Source of the DNA: Deltaproteobacteria bacterium
GTDB taxonomy: Bacteria > Desulfobacterota > Desulfobacteria > Desulfobacterales > C00003060
DNA length: 12,386 nt
Direction: 5' to 3'
Assembly (NCBI GenBank): GCA_003647435.1
Contig: QMMV01000024.1
Span: 1 to 12,386 of the forward strand
Each line of letters starts with the position of its first letter. The first letter of the stretch is position 1. Made by a program: the position numbers and the translations under genes. Shown here piece after piece: positions 1 to 5,995 of the stretch. The notes under the pieces were generated by a model. That model was not told the origin of the DNA and ran no database searches. It saw only the letters and a program-made list of their open reading frames with translations.

Positions 1-103
1 AAATCTTTTTGGTAGTGGCACAGCCTGAAGCCATCAGACACGCAAGCAAGCAAACAGTAAGAAAAATAGCGCCTTCCCTTCGTATAATCTTCATCCGTTT
101 CAT
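1..103 (-). CDS. Putative lipoprotein, N-terminal fragment (runs off the window)
   Basis: On the minus strand an ATG at 103 opens a frame that stays open to the window edge (34 codons). The peptide starts MKRMKIIRREG, a basic n-region. A hydrophobic stretch follows (about residues 12-24) and then a lipobox-like ASGC with the cysteine at residue 28, followed by ATTKK. This is a textbook type II signal peptide, so the mature protein should be lipid-anchored at Cys28. The start overlaps the queF stop in an ATGA arrangement, which suggests translational coupling and one transcript with yhhQ and queF. The mature domain is outside the window, so no function can be given. The reading is direct from sequence; only the lipoprotein call is inferred. 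Confidence 0.7.
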   Translation of the reverse strand, partial: MKRMKIIRREGAIFLTVCLLACLMASGCATTKKI

Positions 104-504
104 CCCTTGTATTCCGCGCGTACAATGGTGGTGATACCGCCTCTCGGCGTATAGGTTCCTGTTACTTCCATGAATCTGGGGCTCAGTGCAGAGACAAGGT
201 GCTCCAGGATACGATTGACAACGTGTTCATAGAAGATACCGACATTTCGATATTGAAGCAAATAATACTTCAGGGATTTCAGTTCCAGAATCTTTTCACC
301 TGGAATGTAGCGAATTGTAATGGTGCCGAAATCAGGAAGCCCTGAAATGGGGCACACAGAGGTAAATTCAGGCTGATCAATCCTTATTTCGACATCCCTC
401 TTTCTGTGATAGGCATAGTCAAGTACCTTAATAACGGTAGGGTCCACCGTATCAGGGCTTTTAATATCAGCCAGGAGTTTTTTCTGCATATCCGGTATAT
501 CCAT
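100..504 (-). CDS. queF: NADPH-dependent preQ0 (7-cyano-7-deazaguanine) reductase QueF
   Basis: A 134-aa protein of the short, unimodular QueF type (T-fold). It reduces the nitrile of preQ0 to the amine preQ1 with NADPH in the cytosol, a step of queuosine tRNA-modification synthesis. The family's nucleophilic cysteine is visible in FTSVCPISGLPDFG (Cys51, with Asp58 as the partner acid). The QueF signature ELKSLKYY lies at 74-81, and the YRNVGIFYEHVVNRI block carries the substrate-binding glutamate (Glu93). The residue before Glu93 is Tyr, where the Bacillus subtilis enzyme as I recall it has His (FHE). The ATG at 504 is preceded by an AAAGGAG ribosome site five bases away, which supports this start. 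It overlaps the end of yhhQ by 38 bp and the next gene by an ATGA overlap. Confidence 0.93.
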   Translation of the reverse strand: MDIPDMQKKLLADIKSPDTVDPTVIKVLDYAYHRKRDVEIRIDQPEFTSVCPISGLPDFGTITIRYIPGEKILELKSLKYYLLQYRNVGIFYEHVVNRILEHLVSALSPRFMEVTGTYTPRGGITTIVRAEYKG

Positions 505-1129
505 CGCTGCTCCTTTGTCGGGTCAACGCGTAAAATAGAGGGGTATCTAACAGGGCAATCAAGACCTTTACCAAATACTGGCTAACAATCATCTTTCCAA
601 GATGGGGAACTGTGCCCCAGAAGGCAAGCGTAATAAATATCGTAGTATCTACAAACTGACTGGCGATAGTAGAAAGATTATTTCGAAGCCATTTGTGGCG
701 CCGGTTGGTCAGATCTTTCAAAAAATGAAAGGCCCAAACGTCATGTTTTTGAGAACACAGATAAGCAAACAGAGAAGCGGCCACGATGCGGCGGTTAGGT
801 CCTAAGAGTATCTCATAGGCTGACTGTTGCTTTGCCATGAAGGAAGCCGGCGGAAGAAGCATCCCGGCATAGATGATTACCATGGCAAAAATGGAGGCAA
901 GAAACCCATACCATACGGTTCGATTTCCCTCGTCTTTTCCGTACAGTTCGCCGATGATATCGGTGAAAAGAAACGTAAACGGATAAATGATAACAGCGGC
1001 AGGCAGCTCCAGTTTCCAGAGCACGATGACTTTGGCCGCAATAATGTTTGAAACAAGCAATCCTGAAACAAACAGAGATTGAAGAACCGCAAGCTTATTC
1101 AGTTTCACAAGTGGCATTTCTTGCAACAT
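467..1129 (-). CDS. yhhQ: Queuosine precursor transporter, YhhQ/VUT family
   Basis: An integral membrane protein of about 220 aa with some six hydrophobic segments (roughly 12-32, 42-60, 73-92, 113-127, 155-172, 178-200). Family landmarks are SNIIAAKV after the first helix, FTDIIGELYG at 55-64 and SQFVDTTIF at 158-166. Known members import queuosine precursors such as preQ0 or preQ1 in the inner membrane. The overlap with queF supports that role: uptake and reduction of preQ0 would be made together. The start is uncertain. I chose the ATG at 1129; an ATG at 1117 and a TTG at 1144 are also in frame, and none has a strong ribosome site. No preQ1 riboswitch was recognised upstream. Confidence 0.85.
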   Translation of the reverse strand: MLQEMPLVKLNKLAVLQSLFVSGLLVSNIIAAKVIVLWKLELPAAVIIYPFTFLFTDIIGELYGKDEGNRTVWYGFLASIFAMVIIYAGMLLPPASFMAKQQSAYEILLGPNRRIVAASLFAYLCSQKHDVWAFHFLKDLTNRRHKWLRNNLSTIASQFVDTTIFITLAFWGTVPHLGKMIVSQYLVKVLIALLDTPLFYALTRQRSSDGYTGYAEKTPG

Positions 1130-1220
1130 AGTTTGTTGTAACAATTTAATGTCTCAGAATTCTACAACCTATTGACATCACAGATATTTAATAGCCCTAT
1201 TGCAAACTCGCTCAGGGAAT

Positions 1221-1336
1221 AATGGAATGATGGAACAGTGGAATGATGTACAAGAAAAAAGAGGTTCCGACGCAGAGCATCGGAACCAGGATAAAATCCT
1301 CTCGAACTCAATCTTCCACCCTTCCACCATTCCAGT
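1221..1336. repeat. Nested inverted-repeat element with purine-rich arms
   Basis: Left arm 1221-1248 (aatggaatgatggaac...) and right arm 1309-1336 are imperfect reverse complements over about 28 bp, with only a few mismatches by eye. Inside lies a perfect 8-bp hairpin, GGTTCCGA at 1263-1270 against TCGGAACC at 1280-1287, with a 9-nt loop. Within each arm the word TGGAATG or TGGAA recurs, giving a minisatellite look. No open transposase frame is present, so it is best described as a non-autonomous or structural repeat. Copies elsewhere in the genome would be expected but cannot be seen here. Confidence 0.65.
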
Positions 1337-1426
1337 ATTCAAATTGTGAGCGAAGCGAAGTAAATTCGGTTTTTGAAAACATCACTGCATGGGGGCACTC
1401 CGACTGCAGTGCGTCTCAAACTCGAA

Positions 1427-1446
1427 TGCCTGCCCGCGTGCAGGCA
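1427..1446. repeat. GC-rich palindrome
   Basis: TGCCTGC (1427-1433) and GCAGGCA (1440-1446) form a perfect 7-bp inverted repeat around a 6-nt loop. There is no T-run on either side, so it is not an intrinsic terminator. It is probably another interspersed palindrome. Confidence 0.5.
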
Positions 1447-1550
1447 GGTAACTGCGCCGAAAGAAAGACGGTATCAGGTCCCAGGTGTCAGAAAAGTGAA
1501 CATTTAAACATGAAACCTCAGTGATGGCCTGTCCGCTTCTTGTGTCTGTT

Positions 1551-1593
1551 GTTTAAAAGAGCTAAAGTGTTACCAAAAATCTAAACTGATACG
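1551..1593. repeat. 43-nt module shared with the rplS upstream region
   Basis: The left 21 nt (1551-1571, starting gtttaaaagagc) are the exact reverse complement of 5734-5754. The right 20 nt (1574-1593, caaaaatctaaactgatacg) recur in direct orientation at 5940-5959. Here the halves are contiguous; at rplS they are about 185 bp apart and one is inverted. The module ends 15 bp before the ffh -35 box. Its role is unknown. Confidence 0.7.
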
Positions 1594-1608
1594 CGTAAAA
1601 ATATTTTC

Positions 1609-1635
1609 TTGACATGTTGGCGGATGAATAATAAT
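1609..1635 (+). promoter_or_regulatory. Sigma-70-type promoter for the ffh block
   Basis: A consensus -35 box TTGACA lies at 1609-1614, with a candidate -10 AATAAT at 1630-1635 (five of six consensus bases). The 15-bp spacing is slightly short. It lies about 75 bp upstream of the ffh ATG and points along the translation block. The -35 region CTTGACATGTT is identical over 11 bp to that of the csp promoter at 11734-11744. Confidence 0.5.
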
Positions 1636-1711
1636 TTCTATAGGGTTTAACCCGATGTTGCAAAAAATCCTGGCGCAGTTTCAGGAAATAGCTGTCGAGA
1701 AAATCTGACCA

Positions 1712-3040
1712 ATGTTTGAGAACCTGACCGAAAAACTTAACACTGCTTTCAAAACGCTTACAGGCCACGGCACGCTGACAGAGAAAAACATTGAAGCCGG
1801 ACTGAAAGATATACGTATAGCCCTCCTTGAGGCCGATGTCCACTATAAGGTCGTAAAACAGCTCATTTCTGCCATTAGGCAGAGAGCCATCGGCCAGGAG
1901 GTCATGCGTAGTTTGACACCAGGACAGCAGGTTGTCAAGATTGTTAATGAAGAACTGGCTCGGCTGATGGGTAGCAGCCACGAGAAGCTGCATCTGACAG
2001 GGCACCCCGCTGTGGTCATGCTCGTAGGGCTTCAGGGTTCGGGCAAGACGACTACGGCTGCCAAGTTAGCCAAGCTGTTGGTAACCGAACACCGGAAACC
2101 TTACTTGGTTCCTGCCGACCCCTACCGCCCTGCAGCCATTGACCAATTGAAGACCCTCGGAGACAGAATAGGAGCTGGAGTATTCCCTGCCAGTTCGCAG
2201 ATGGATCCTGTCCAAATTTGCAGCGAAGCCCTCGGCAGAGCCTGTCAGGAGGGGTTTGACACACTTTTGATTGATACAGCAGGACGTCTTCACATTAACG
2301 AGCCTCTCATGGAAGAGCTTCAGCGGATAAAAAAGGGTGTGCACCCTTCTGAAATTCTCCTTGTGGCGGATGCCATGACCGGGCAGGATGCCGTCAACAT
2401 TGGCAAAGCCTTTAATGACGCCCTGGATATCAGCGGGATTATTCTCACTAAGATGGAGGGTGACGCCAGGGGTGGAGCGGCCATTTCCATACGGGCAGTT
2501 ACATCGAAACCAATCAAGTTTGTGGGAGTGGGTGAAAAATTAGATGCGATCGAACCATTTCATCCAGAGCGTATGGCCTCAAGGATCCTGGGCATGGGGG
2601 ATATACTCTCACTTATTGAGAAGGCTCAGAAAACTGTTGATGAAAATAAGGCTCGCGAGCTGGAAAAAAGACTTCGGGAAAGCCAATTCACTCTGGAAGA
2701 CTTTCGTGATCAAATGATCCAGATTAGAAAGATGGGTTCCCTCGAAGACCTTTTAGCCATGATTCCGGGCATGGGCAAACTCAAGAAGTTGAAACAGTTC
2801 AAAGTGGACGACAGCAAGCTGGTGCGCATTACAGCGATTATTGATTCCATGACCGTCGAAGAGCGGCGAAACCAAAATATTATGAATGCCAGCCGACGTA
2901 AGCGTGTCGCTAAGGGCAGCGGCACTACTGTGCAGGAAGTAAATCAACTCCTGAAAAACTATAGCCAGGTTCAAAAGATGCTCAAGAAACTAAATAAACG
3001 CAGCTTTCGCGCTTTCCGCGCCGGTATGCTGCCGTTTTAA
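1712..3040 (+). CDS. ffh: Signal recognition particle GTPase Ffh (SRP54)
   Basis: A full-length 442-aa SRP protein. With 4.5S RNA it binds signal sequences of nascent membrane proteins and docks on FtsY at the membrane. The N domain covers about 1-90. The G domain shows the P-loop GLQGSGKTT (106-114), DTAGR (188-192) and the TKMEGDARGG block (246-255). The methionine-rich M domain follows (about 296-430), with the RNA-binding SRRKRVAKGSG at 394-404. The guanine-specificity motif reads TKME, with Glu249 where TKxD is usual, a conservative change. The start MFENLTEKLNTAF matches the usual Ffh N-terminus, although the ribosome site is weak. It heads the ffh-rpsP-khpA-rimM-trmD block, with rpsP starting 17 bp after its stop. 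Confidence 0.97.
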   Translation: MFENLTEKLNTAFKTLTGHGTLTEKNIEAGLKDIRIALLEADVHYKVVKQLISAIRQRAIGQEVMRSLTPGQQVVKIVNEELARLMGSSHEKLHLTGHPAVVMLVGLQGSGKTTTAAKLAKLLVTEHRKPYLVPADPYRPAAIDQLKTLGDRIGAGVFPASSQMDPVQICSEALGRACQEGFDTLLIDTAGRLHINEPLMEELQRIKKGVHPSEILLVADAMTGQDAVNIGKAFNDALDISGIILTKMEGDARGGAAISIRAVTSKPIKFVGVGEKLDAIEPFHPERMASRILGMGDILSLIEKAQKTVDENKARELEKRLRESQFTLEDFRDQMIQIRKMGSLEDLLAMIPGMGKLKKLKQFKVDDSKLVRITAIIDSMTVEERRNQNIMNASRRKRVAKGSGTTVQEVNQLLKNYSQVQKMLKKLNKRSFRAFRAGMLPF

Positions 3041-3057
3041 GGAGGGATAGCAATTAG

Positions 3058-3318
3058 ATGGGTGTAAAAATTAGACTGGCCAGATATGGAACAAAGAAAA
3101 AACCTTTTTATCGGCTCGTAGCGGCCCCAAGCAGAGCGCCTCGGGATGGAAAATTCCTCGAACTCCTCGGCACTTATGATCCTCTTAAAGAGCCTGCGGC
3201 TGTCAACTTGAAGCACGATCGGATTAAATCATGGATTGAAAAAGGTGCTTTGCCGACTGCGACCGTCAAGAGTCTGCTAAGAAGAGAGGGTTATTTTTCT
3301 AAAACCACCAGTGCCTAA
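3058..3318 (+). CDS. rpsP: 30S ribosomal protein bS16
   Basis: An 86-aa protein, the usual bS16 length. It begins with the family signature MGVKIRLARYGTKKKPFYR and continues APSRAPRDGKFLELLGTYDP, then IKSWIEKGALPT. It is a primary binder of the 5' domain of 16S rRNA and helps 30S assembly. A GGAGGG ribosome site (3041-3046) directly follows the ffh stop, so the two are cotranscribed. The position between ffh and the KH-domain gene is the standard order in many bacteria. Confidence 0.97.
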   Translation: MGVKIRLARYGTKKKPFYRLVAAPSRAPRDGKFLELLGTYDPLKEPAAVNLKHDRIKSWIEKGALPTATVKSLLRREGYFSKTTSA

Positions 3319-3328
3319 GATGGTCTCT

Positions 3329-3364
3329 GGGAAAAAGGTTGTTTTTCTGGACCTTGGTTTTCCC
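3329..3364 (+). promoter_or_regulatory. Weak hairpin between rpsP and khpA
   Basis: GGGAAAA (3329-3335) can pair with TTTTCCC (3358-3364) across a 22-nt loop, and an alternative AAGG/CCTT pairing lies inside. There is no T-run after it, so it is not a terminator. It could be an RNA-processing or stability element. Its significance is doubtful. Confidence 0.25.
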
Positions 3365-3384
3365 CATAAATAGGAGGTCAGAAA

Positions 3385-3615
3385 ATGAAGGATCTGATCA
3401 AGTACATTGCTCAAGCGCTTGTGGATCATCCCGAAGAAGTAGAGGTTTCTGAAGTTGAAGGAGAACAGACCTCAGTCTTAGAACTGAAAGTGGCAAAAGA
3501 TGACCTCGGAAAAATCATCGGGAAGCAGGGCCGGACAGCACGTGCTATCCGGACCATTTTGAGCGCTGCTTCTGCCAAGATCAAGAAAAGGGCTGTCCTG
3601 GAAATCATCGAGTAA
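3385..3615 (+). CDS. khpA: KH-domain RNA-binding protein KhpA
   Basis: A 76-aa single KH domain of the YlqC/KhpA family (UPF0109). The GxxG loop is clear in DLGKIIGKQGRTARAIRTIL (GKQG at 46-49). In Gram-positive bacteria KhpA dimerises with KhpB/Jag and binds RNA, affecting cell elongation; its role in this lineage is not established. A strong TAGGAGGT ribosome site (3371-3378) precedes the ATG. The stop overlaps the rimM start (TAATG), a sign of translational coupling. Its place next to rpsP and rimM fits a ribosome- or RNA-related job. Confidence 0.93.
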   Translation: MKDLIKYIAQALVDHPEEVEVSEVEGEQTSVLELKVAKDDLGKIIGKQGRTARAIRTILSAASAKIKKRAVLEIIE

Positions 3616-4130
3616 TGCATGAGGATGCCCTCCTTCCTATCGGCAAAGTTGTGCGAACCCACGGTACAAAAGGTTACCTCAAGGTCTTTTCCTATGCAGA
3701 ATCACCAGCTTTTTTTGCCCCTGGCAAAAAGCTGACCCTCACCCGGCAAGGGAAACCGGTTCAATCGTTTGAAATAGAATCGAGCAGTCCACAGAAGCGA
3801 TATATCCTGCTTGCCCTGAAAGGAATAACATCAATTGAAGCAGCGGAAAAGTGGGTAGGTTGCCAGGTTTGCACTGACAAGACTTCTTTGCCTGAACCTG
3901 AAGAGGGAAGCTATTACTGGTACCAGATTATCGGCCTTGAAGTTTCAACAGTAGATGGCCGGCACCTTGGACGTGTGACAGCAATCTTCCCCACAGGGAG
4001 CAACGATGTTTATGTAGTTCGCAAAGACAAAAAAGAGCTCTTAATCCCGGCCATAGAATCAGTTGTGGTTGATGTTGACCTGAAACAAAGGACGTTGCGA
4101 GTTGATCTTCCAGAAGGATTAGAACAATGA
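3615..4130 (+). CDS. rimM: 16S rRNA processing protein RimM
   Basis: A 171-aa protein with the normal two-domain build. The N-terminal RimM beta-barrel starts LPIGKVVRTHGTKGYLKV. A PRC barrel follows from about residue 95 (SYYWYQIIGLEVSTVDGRHLG, then PTGSNDVYVV and ELLIPAIESVV). RimM binds uS19 and assists maturation of the 30S head. The ATG shares a base with the khpA stop. Downstream, instead of the usual close contact with trmD, there is a 269-bp gap filled by a palindromic repeat. Confidence 0.95.
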   Translation: MHEDALLPIGKVVRTHGTKGYLKVFSYAESPAFFAPGKKLTLTRQGKPVQSFEIESSSPQKRYILLALKGITSIEAAEKWVGCQVCTDKTSLPEPEEGSYYWYQIIGLEVSTVDGRHLGRVTAIFPTGSNDVYVVRKDKKELLIPAIESVVVDVDLKQRTLRVDLPEGLEQ

Positions 4131-4204
4131 CTGTGCTTCATGCAGTCATAAGCAGGGTCTTCAAATTGGCCTGTCGTATGGGGGTTGGACTATTGCTGAA
4201 ATAA

Positions 4205-4327
4205 GTCCGAAATTCGAATATCGAAATCCGAAACAAATCCGAATACTTAAATTTCATAAAACTTCAAACTCCAAAACGGTCAATCTAATTTGTTTTGAAT
4301 TTAGATTTCGTGCTTCGTATTTTGGAT
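4205..4327. repeat. AT-rich imperfect palindrome between rimM and trmD
   Basis: A left arm of about 36 bp (4205-4240, rich in the words tccgaaattcg and cgaaatccgaaac) is an imperfect reverse complement of the right arm at about 4286-4327 (gttttgaatttagatttcg...). Identity is perhaps 70% by eye, with a short indel, around a 45-bp centre. No protein-coding sense is apparent. The element occupies the rimM-trmD gap and runs into the region upstream of the true trmD start, so it looks inserted in an otherwise tight operon. Confidence 0.6.
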
Positions 4328-4399
4328 TTGCCACCATTGTATATGGGAATGCCCCACAATCGAAGATTTCCAATTAGGTTGACTCGAGGTATACAACAT

Positions 4400-5161
4400 T
4401 TGACATTTACGGTTCTTACCTTATTCCCCGAAATGTTTTCCGCTTTGCTATTGGGGGGTATCATTAAGAGAGCAGTGGAGAGCAAGTGCATAGCCATCGA
4501 GACTGTTGACATCAGGGACTTTGCCACAAACCGCCACCGCACCGTGGATGACCGCCCGTATGGTGGTGGTTGCGGCATGGTAATGAAGCCCGAACCACTG
4601 GCACGTGCCATCCGGCATGCTAAACAGAAGCATCCTGAGGCTCGCACCGTCTTGCTAACCCCTCAAGGTCGTCTATTTGATCAGCGGGTAGCCCGGCGAG
4701 TGGCGCAATATACCGGGCTTGTTTTAATCTGTGGCCGTTATGAGGGAGTTGATGAACGGGTTAGCCTGCTGGTCGACGAGGAACTTTCCATCGGAGACTA
4801 TGTTCTGACAGGTGGTGAAATAGCCGCTATGGTTGTCATTGATGTTGTAAGCCGGCTGATTCCAGGTGTACTCGGCAACGTGCGGTCAGCCGACGAAGAG
4901 TCTTTTTCATCCGGCTTGCTGGAGTATCCCCAGTATACGCGACCCAGGTCTTTTGAAGGGGCTCAAGTACCAGATATTCTTCTCTCTGGCAACCATCTCG
5001 CCATAAAGCAGTGGCGTCGACGGGTTTCCCTTGCTCGCACGCTGGCAAAAAGGCCCGATTTGCTGTTTCGCGAGTCCTTGACGCCAGAAGATATAGAGTT
5101 TCTAAAAAAGATTCATCGTGATATTGAAGCCATTATAGAAAGGCATATGCAAGCACCTTGA
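4400..5161 (+). CDS. trmD: tRNA (guanine37-N1)-methyltransferase TrmD
   Basis: A SPOUT-fold enzyme that methylates G37 of tRNAs to prevent frameshifting, using SAM bound in a trefoil knot. I place the start at TTG 4400, giving MTFTVLTLFPEMF and 253 aa, with GAGGT at 4385-4389 as ribosome site. An ATG at 4295 is in frame but would add 35 residues encoded by the palindromic repeat. Motifs seen are DDRPYGGGCGM (50-60), LICGRYEGVDER (109-120), SIGDYVLTGGEIA (130-142) and EYPQYTRPR (175-183). By hand alignment to Haemophilus TrmD, the catalytic Arg154 is Arg152 here, while the proposed base Asp169 aligns with Glu167 in DEESF. The stop overlaps the next gene. Confidence 0.95.
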   Translation: MTFTVLTLFPEMFSALLLGGIIKRAVESKCIAIETVDIRDFATNRHRTVDDRPYGGGCGMVMKPEPLARAIRHAKQKHPEARTVLLTPQGRLFDQRVARRVAQYTGLVLICGRYEGVDERVSLLVDEELSIGDYVLTGGEIAAMVVIDVVSRLIPGVLGNVRSADEESFSSGLLEYPQYTRPRSFEGAQVPDILLSGNHLAIKQWRRRVSLARTLAKRPDLLFRESLTPEDIEFLKKIHRDIEAIIERHMQAP

Positions 5162-5724
5162 TCCGTTGCGGCGATCTTTATCTGGCTCTTGTACACTATC
5201 CCGTATACAACAAAGAGCGTAAGGTGATTGCTTCAGCTGTCAGCAACCTTGATATTCACGACATATCAAGGGCGGGCAAAACGTATGGCGCGAAAGCTTT
5301 TTATGTGGTAACCCCGCTGGCAGACCAGCGAAAGCTCGTTAAACGAATCATCTCTCATTGGACGGAAGGTATCGGAGCAAGATACAATCCGGACCGTAGG
5401 GCTGCCTTAGAACTGGTCAGAGTTGTGGCCTCTCTGGATGTTGCAATAGCCGAGATATGCCTGCGTGGTAGGCAAGCCCCCGTCTCGGTGGTTACTGATG
5501 CGAGACCACATCCGGACAATGTCAGCTACGATGCGGTGTCGGAGACATTAAAGGCCGGGCGTTCCTGCTTGCTGATCTTCGGCACAGGGTGGGGTCTGAC
5601 AGAAGAGTTCATTGAAACAGCTGATTATGTCCTTGCCCCCGTTATGGGGGCTACACCTTACAACCACTTATCAGTTCGCTCGGCTGCCGCTATTGTTCTT
5701 GACAGGCTATTGGGAAACAGATAG
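5158..5724 (+). CDS. SPOUT-family RNA methyltransferase (TM1570-like, Methyltrn_RNA_4)
   Basis: A 188-aa protein that I recognise as the SAM-dependent RNA methyltransferase family typified by Thermotoga maritima TM1570, whose structure is a trefoil-knot SPOUT fold with SAM. Visible features are LYLALVHYPVYNK near the N-terminus, SNLDIHDISRAGKTYG (29-44), then a knot-like C-terminal part: FGTGWGLTEE (141-150) and TPYNHLSVRSAAAI (166-179). The substrate RNA is unknown. It starts at a TTG overlapping the trmD stop, with only a weak purine-rich site upstream, so translation is probably coupled to TrmD. Its position between trmD and rplS is known in several lineages. A role in tRNA or rRNA modification is inferred from fold and context. 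Confidence 0.85.
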   Translation: MIRCGDLYLALVHYPVYNKERKVIASAVSNLDIHDISRAGKTYGAKAFYVVTPLADQRKLVKRIISHWTEGIGARYNPDRRAALELVRVVASLDVAIAEICLRGRQAPVSVVTDARPHPDNVSYDAVSETLKAGRSCLLIFGTGWGLTEEFIETADYVLAPVMGATPYNHLSVRSAAAIVLDRLLGNR

Positions 5725-5733
5725 AGAACTCGC

Positions 5734-5959
5734 AACACTTTAGCTCTTTTAAACCCGAATTTCGCAAGTGTGCGTGGGAAAGGTGCCCCGTCCTGTCATT
5801 GGAAGGGACAGCGAGGCAATCTCTCGGTGACGGGATTGCTTCATCGCTTCGTTCCTCGCAATGACATTTTGAGACCTTGGCGAAATTCGGGTTAAAAAAC
5901 AGACATACGGAACGGAGAGGCTATCCGCAATAATATTTTCAAAAATCTAAACTGATACG
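5734..5959. repeat. Composite repeat upstream of rplS (split module flanking a palindrome)
   Basis: The outer ends are the two halves of the 43-nt module found intact at 1551-1593: 5734-5754 inverted and 5940-5959 direct. Inside lies an inverted repeat with 14-bp perfect arms, aacccgaatttcgc at 5752-5765 and its complement at 5880-5893, extendable to about 20 bp with single-base indels. Inside that lies a further palindrome at 5794-5866. The whole occupies nearly all of the gap between the SPOUT gene and rplS. No coding capacity was recognised. Confidence 0.65.
5794..5866. repeat. REP-like palindrome (GTCATTG...CAATGAC type)
   Basis: TGTCATTG (5794-5801) pairs exactly with CAATGACA (5859-5866). 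The arms continue imperfectly inward through gcgaggcaatc and gattgcttcatcgc to give a hairpin of about 73 nt. The words CATTGCGAGGAACGAAGCGA and GAAGCAATC on the minus strand match an interspersed palindromic repeat common in many bacterial genomes (from memory, not searched). Confidence 0.6.
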
Positions 5960-5995
5960 AGAATTCAAATTCACTTTCTTTTGGAGGAAATAGAC

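Larger units (their letters stand above)
1130..1711. other. Divergent intergenic region between yhhQ and ffh
   Basis: About 580 bp with no convincing gene. From left to right it holds an AT-rich stretch next to yhhQ, a nested inverted-repeat element (1221-1336), a GC-rich palindrome (1427-1446), a 43-nt module shared with the rplS upstream region (1551-1593), and a TTGACA-type promoter pointing at ffh (1609-1635). A 93-codon open frame on the plus strand (1243-1524) runs through the repeats, has no ribosome site and resembles no protein I recognise. I treat it as spurious. Confidence 0.7.

Noticed and set aside
602..1092. Open frames on both strands within yhhQ
   Set aside because: They are antisense or out-of-frame shadows of a clear membrane transporter gene and have no family features.
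1172..1192. TTGACA plus AT-rich stretch as a plus-strand promoter
   Set aside because: No acceptable -10 box at 15-18 bp spacing, and it would fire into a repeat region more than 500 bp from ffh.
1130..1250. preQ1 riboswitch upstream of yhhQ
   Set aside because: Reading the minus strand I found neither the compact preQ1-I pseudoknot pattern nor the preQ1-II pattern.
1243..1524. 93-codon plus-strand ORF in the yhhQ-ffh gap
   Set aside because: It runs through inverted repeats and a GC-rich palindrome, lacks a ribosome site, and the translation shows no protein-like pattern.
4127..4204. 25-codon ORF (starting MTVLHAV) whose ATG overlaps the rimM stop
   Set aside because: The ATGA overlap is suggestive, but the peptide is short, matches nothing I know and abuts the palindromic repeat. 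It is probably a remnant of the old rimM-trmD junction.
4295..4399. N-terminal extension of TrmD from an in-frame ATG
   Set aside because: These 35 codons come largely from the repeat; TrmD homology begins at 4400 with a ribosome site just before it.
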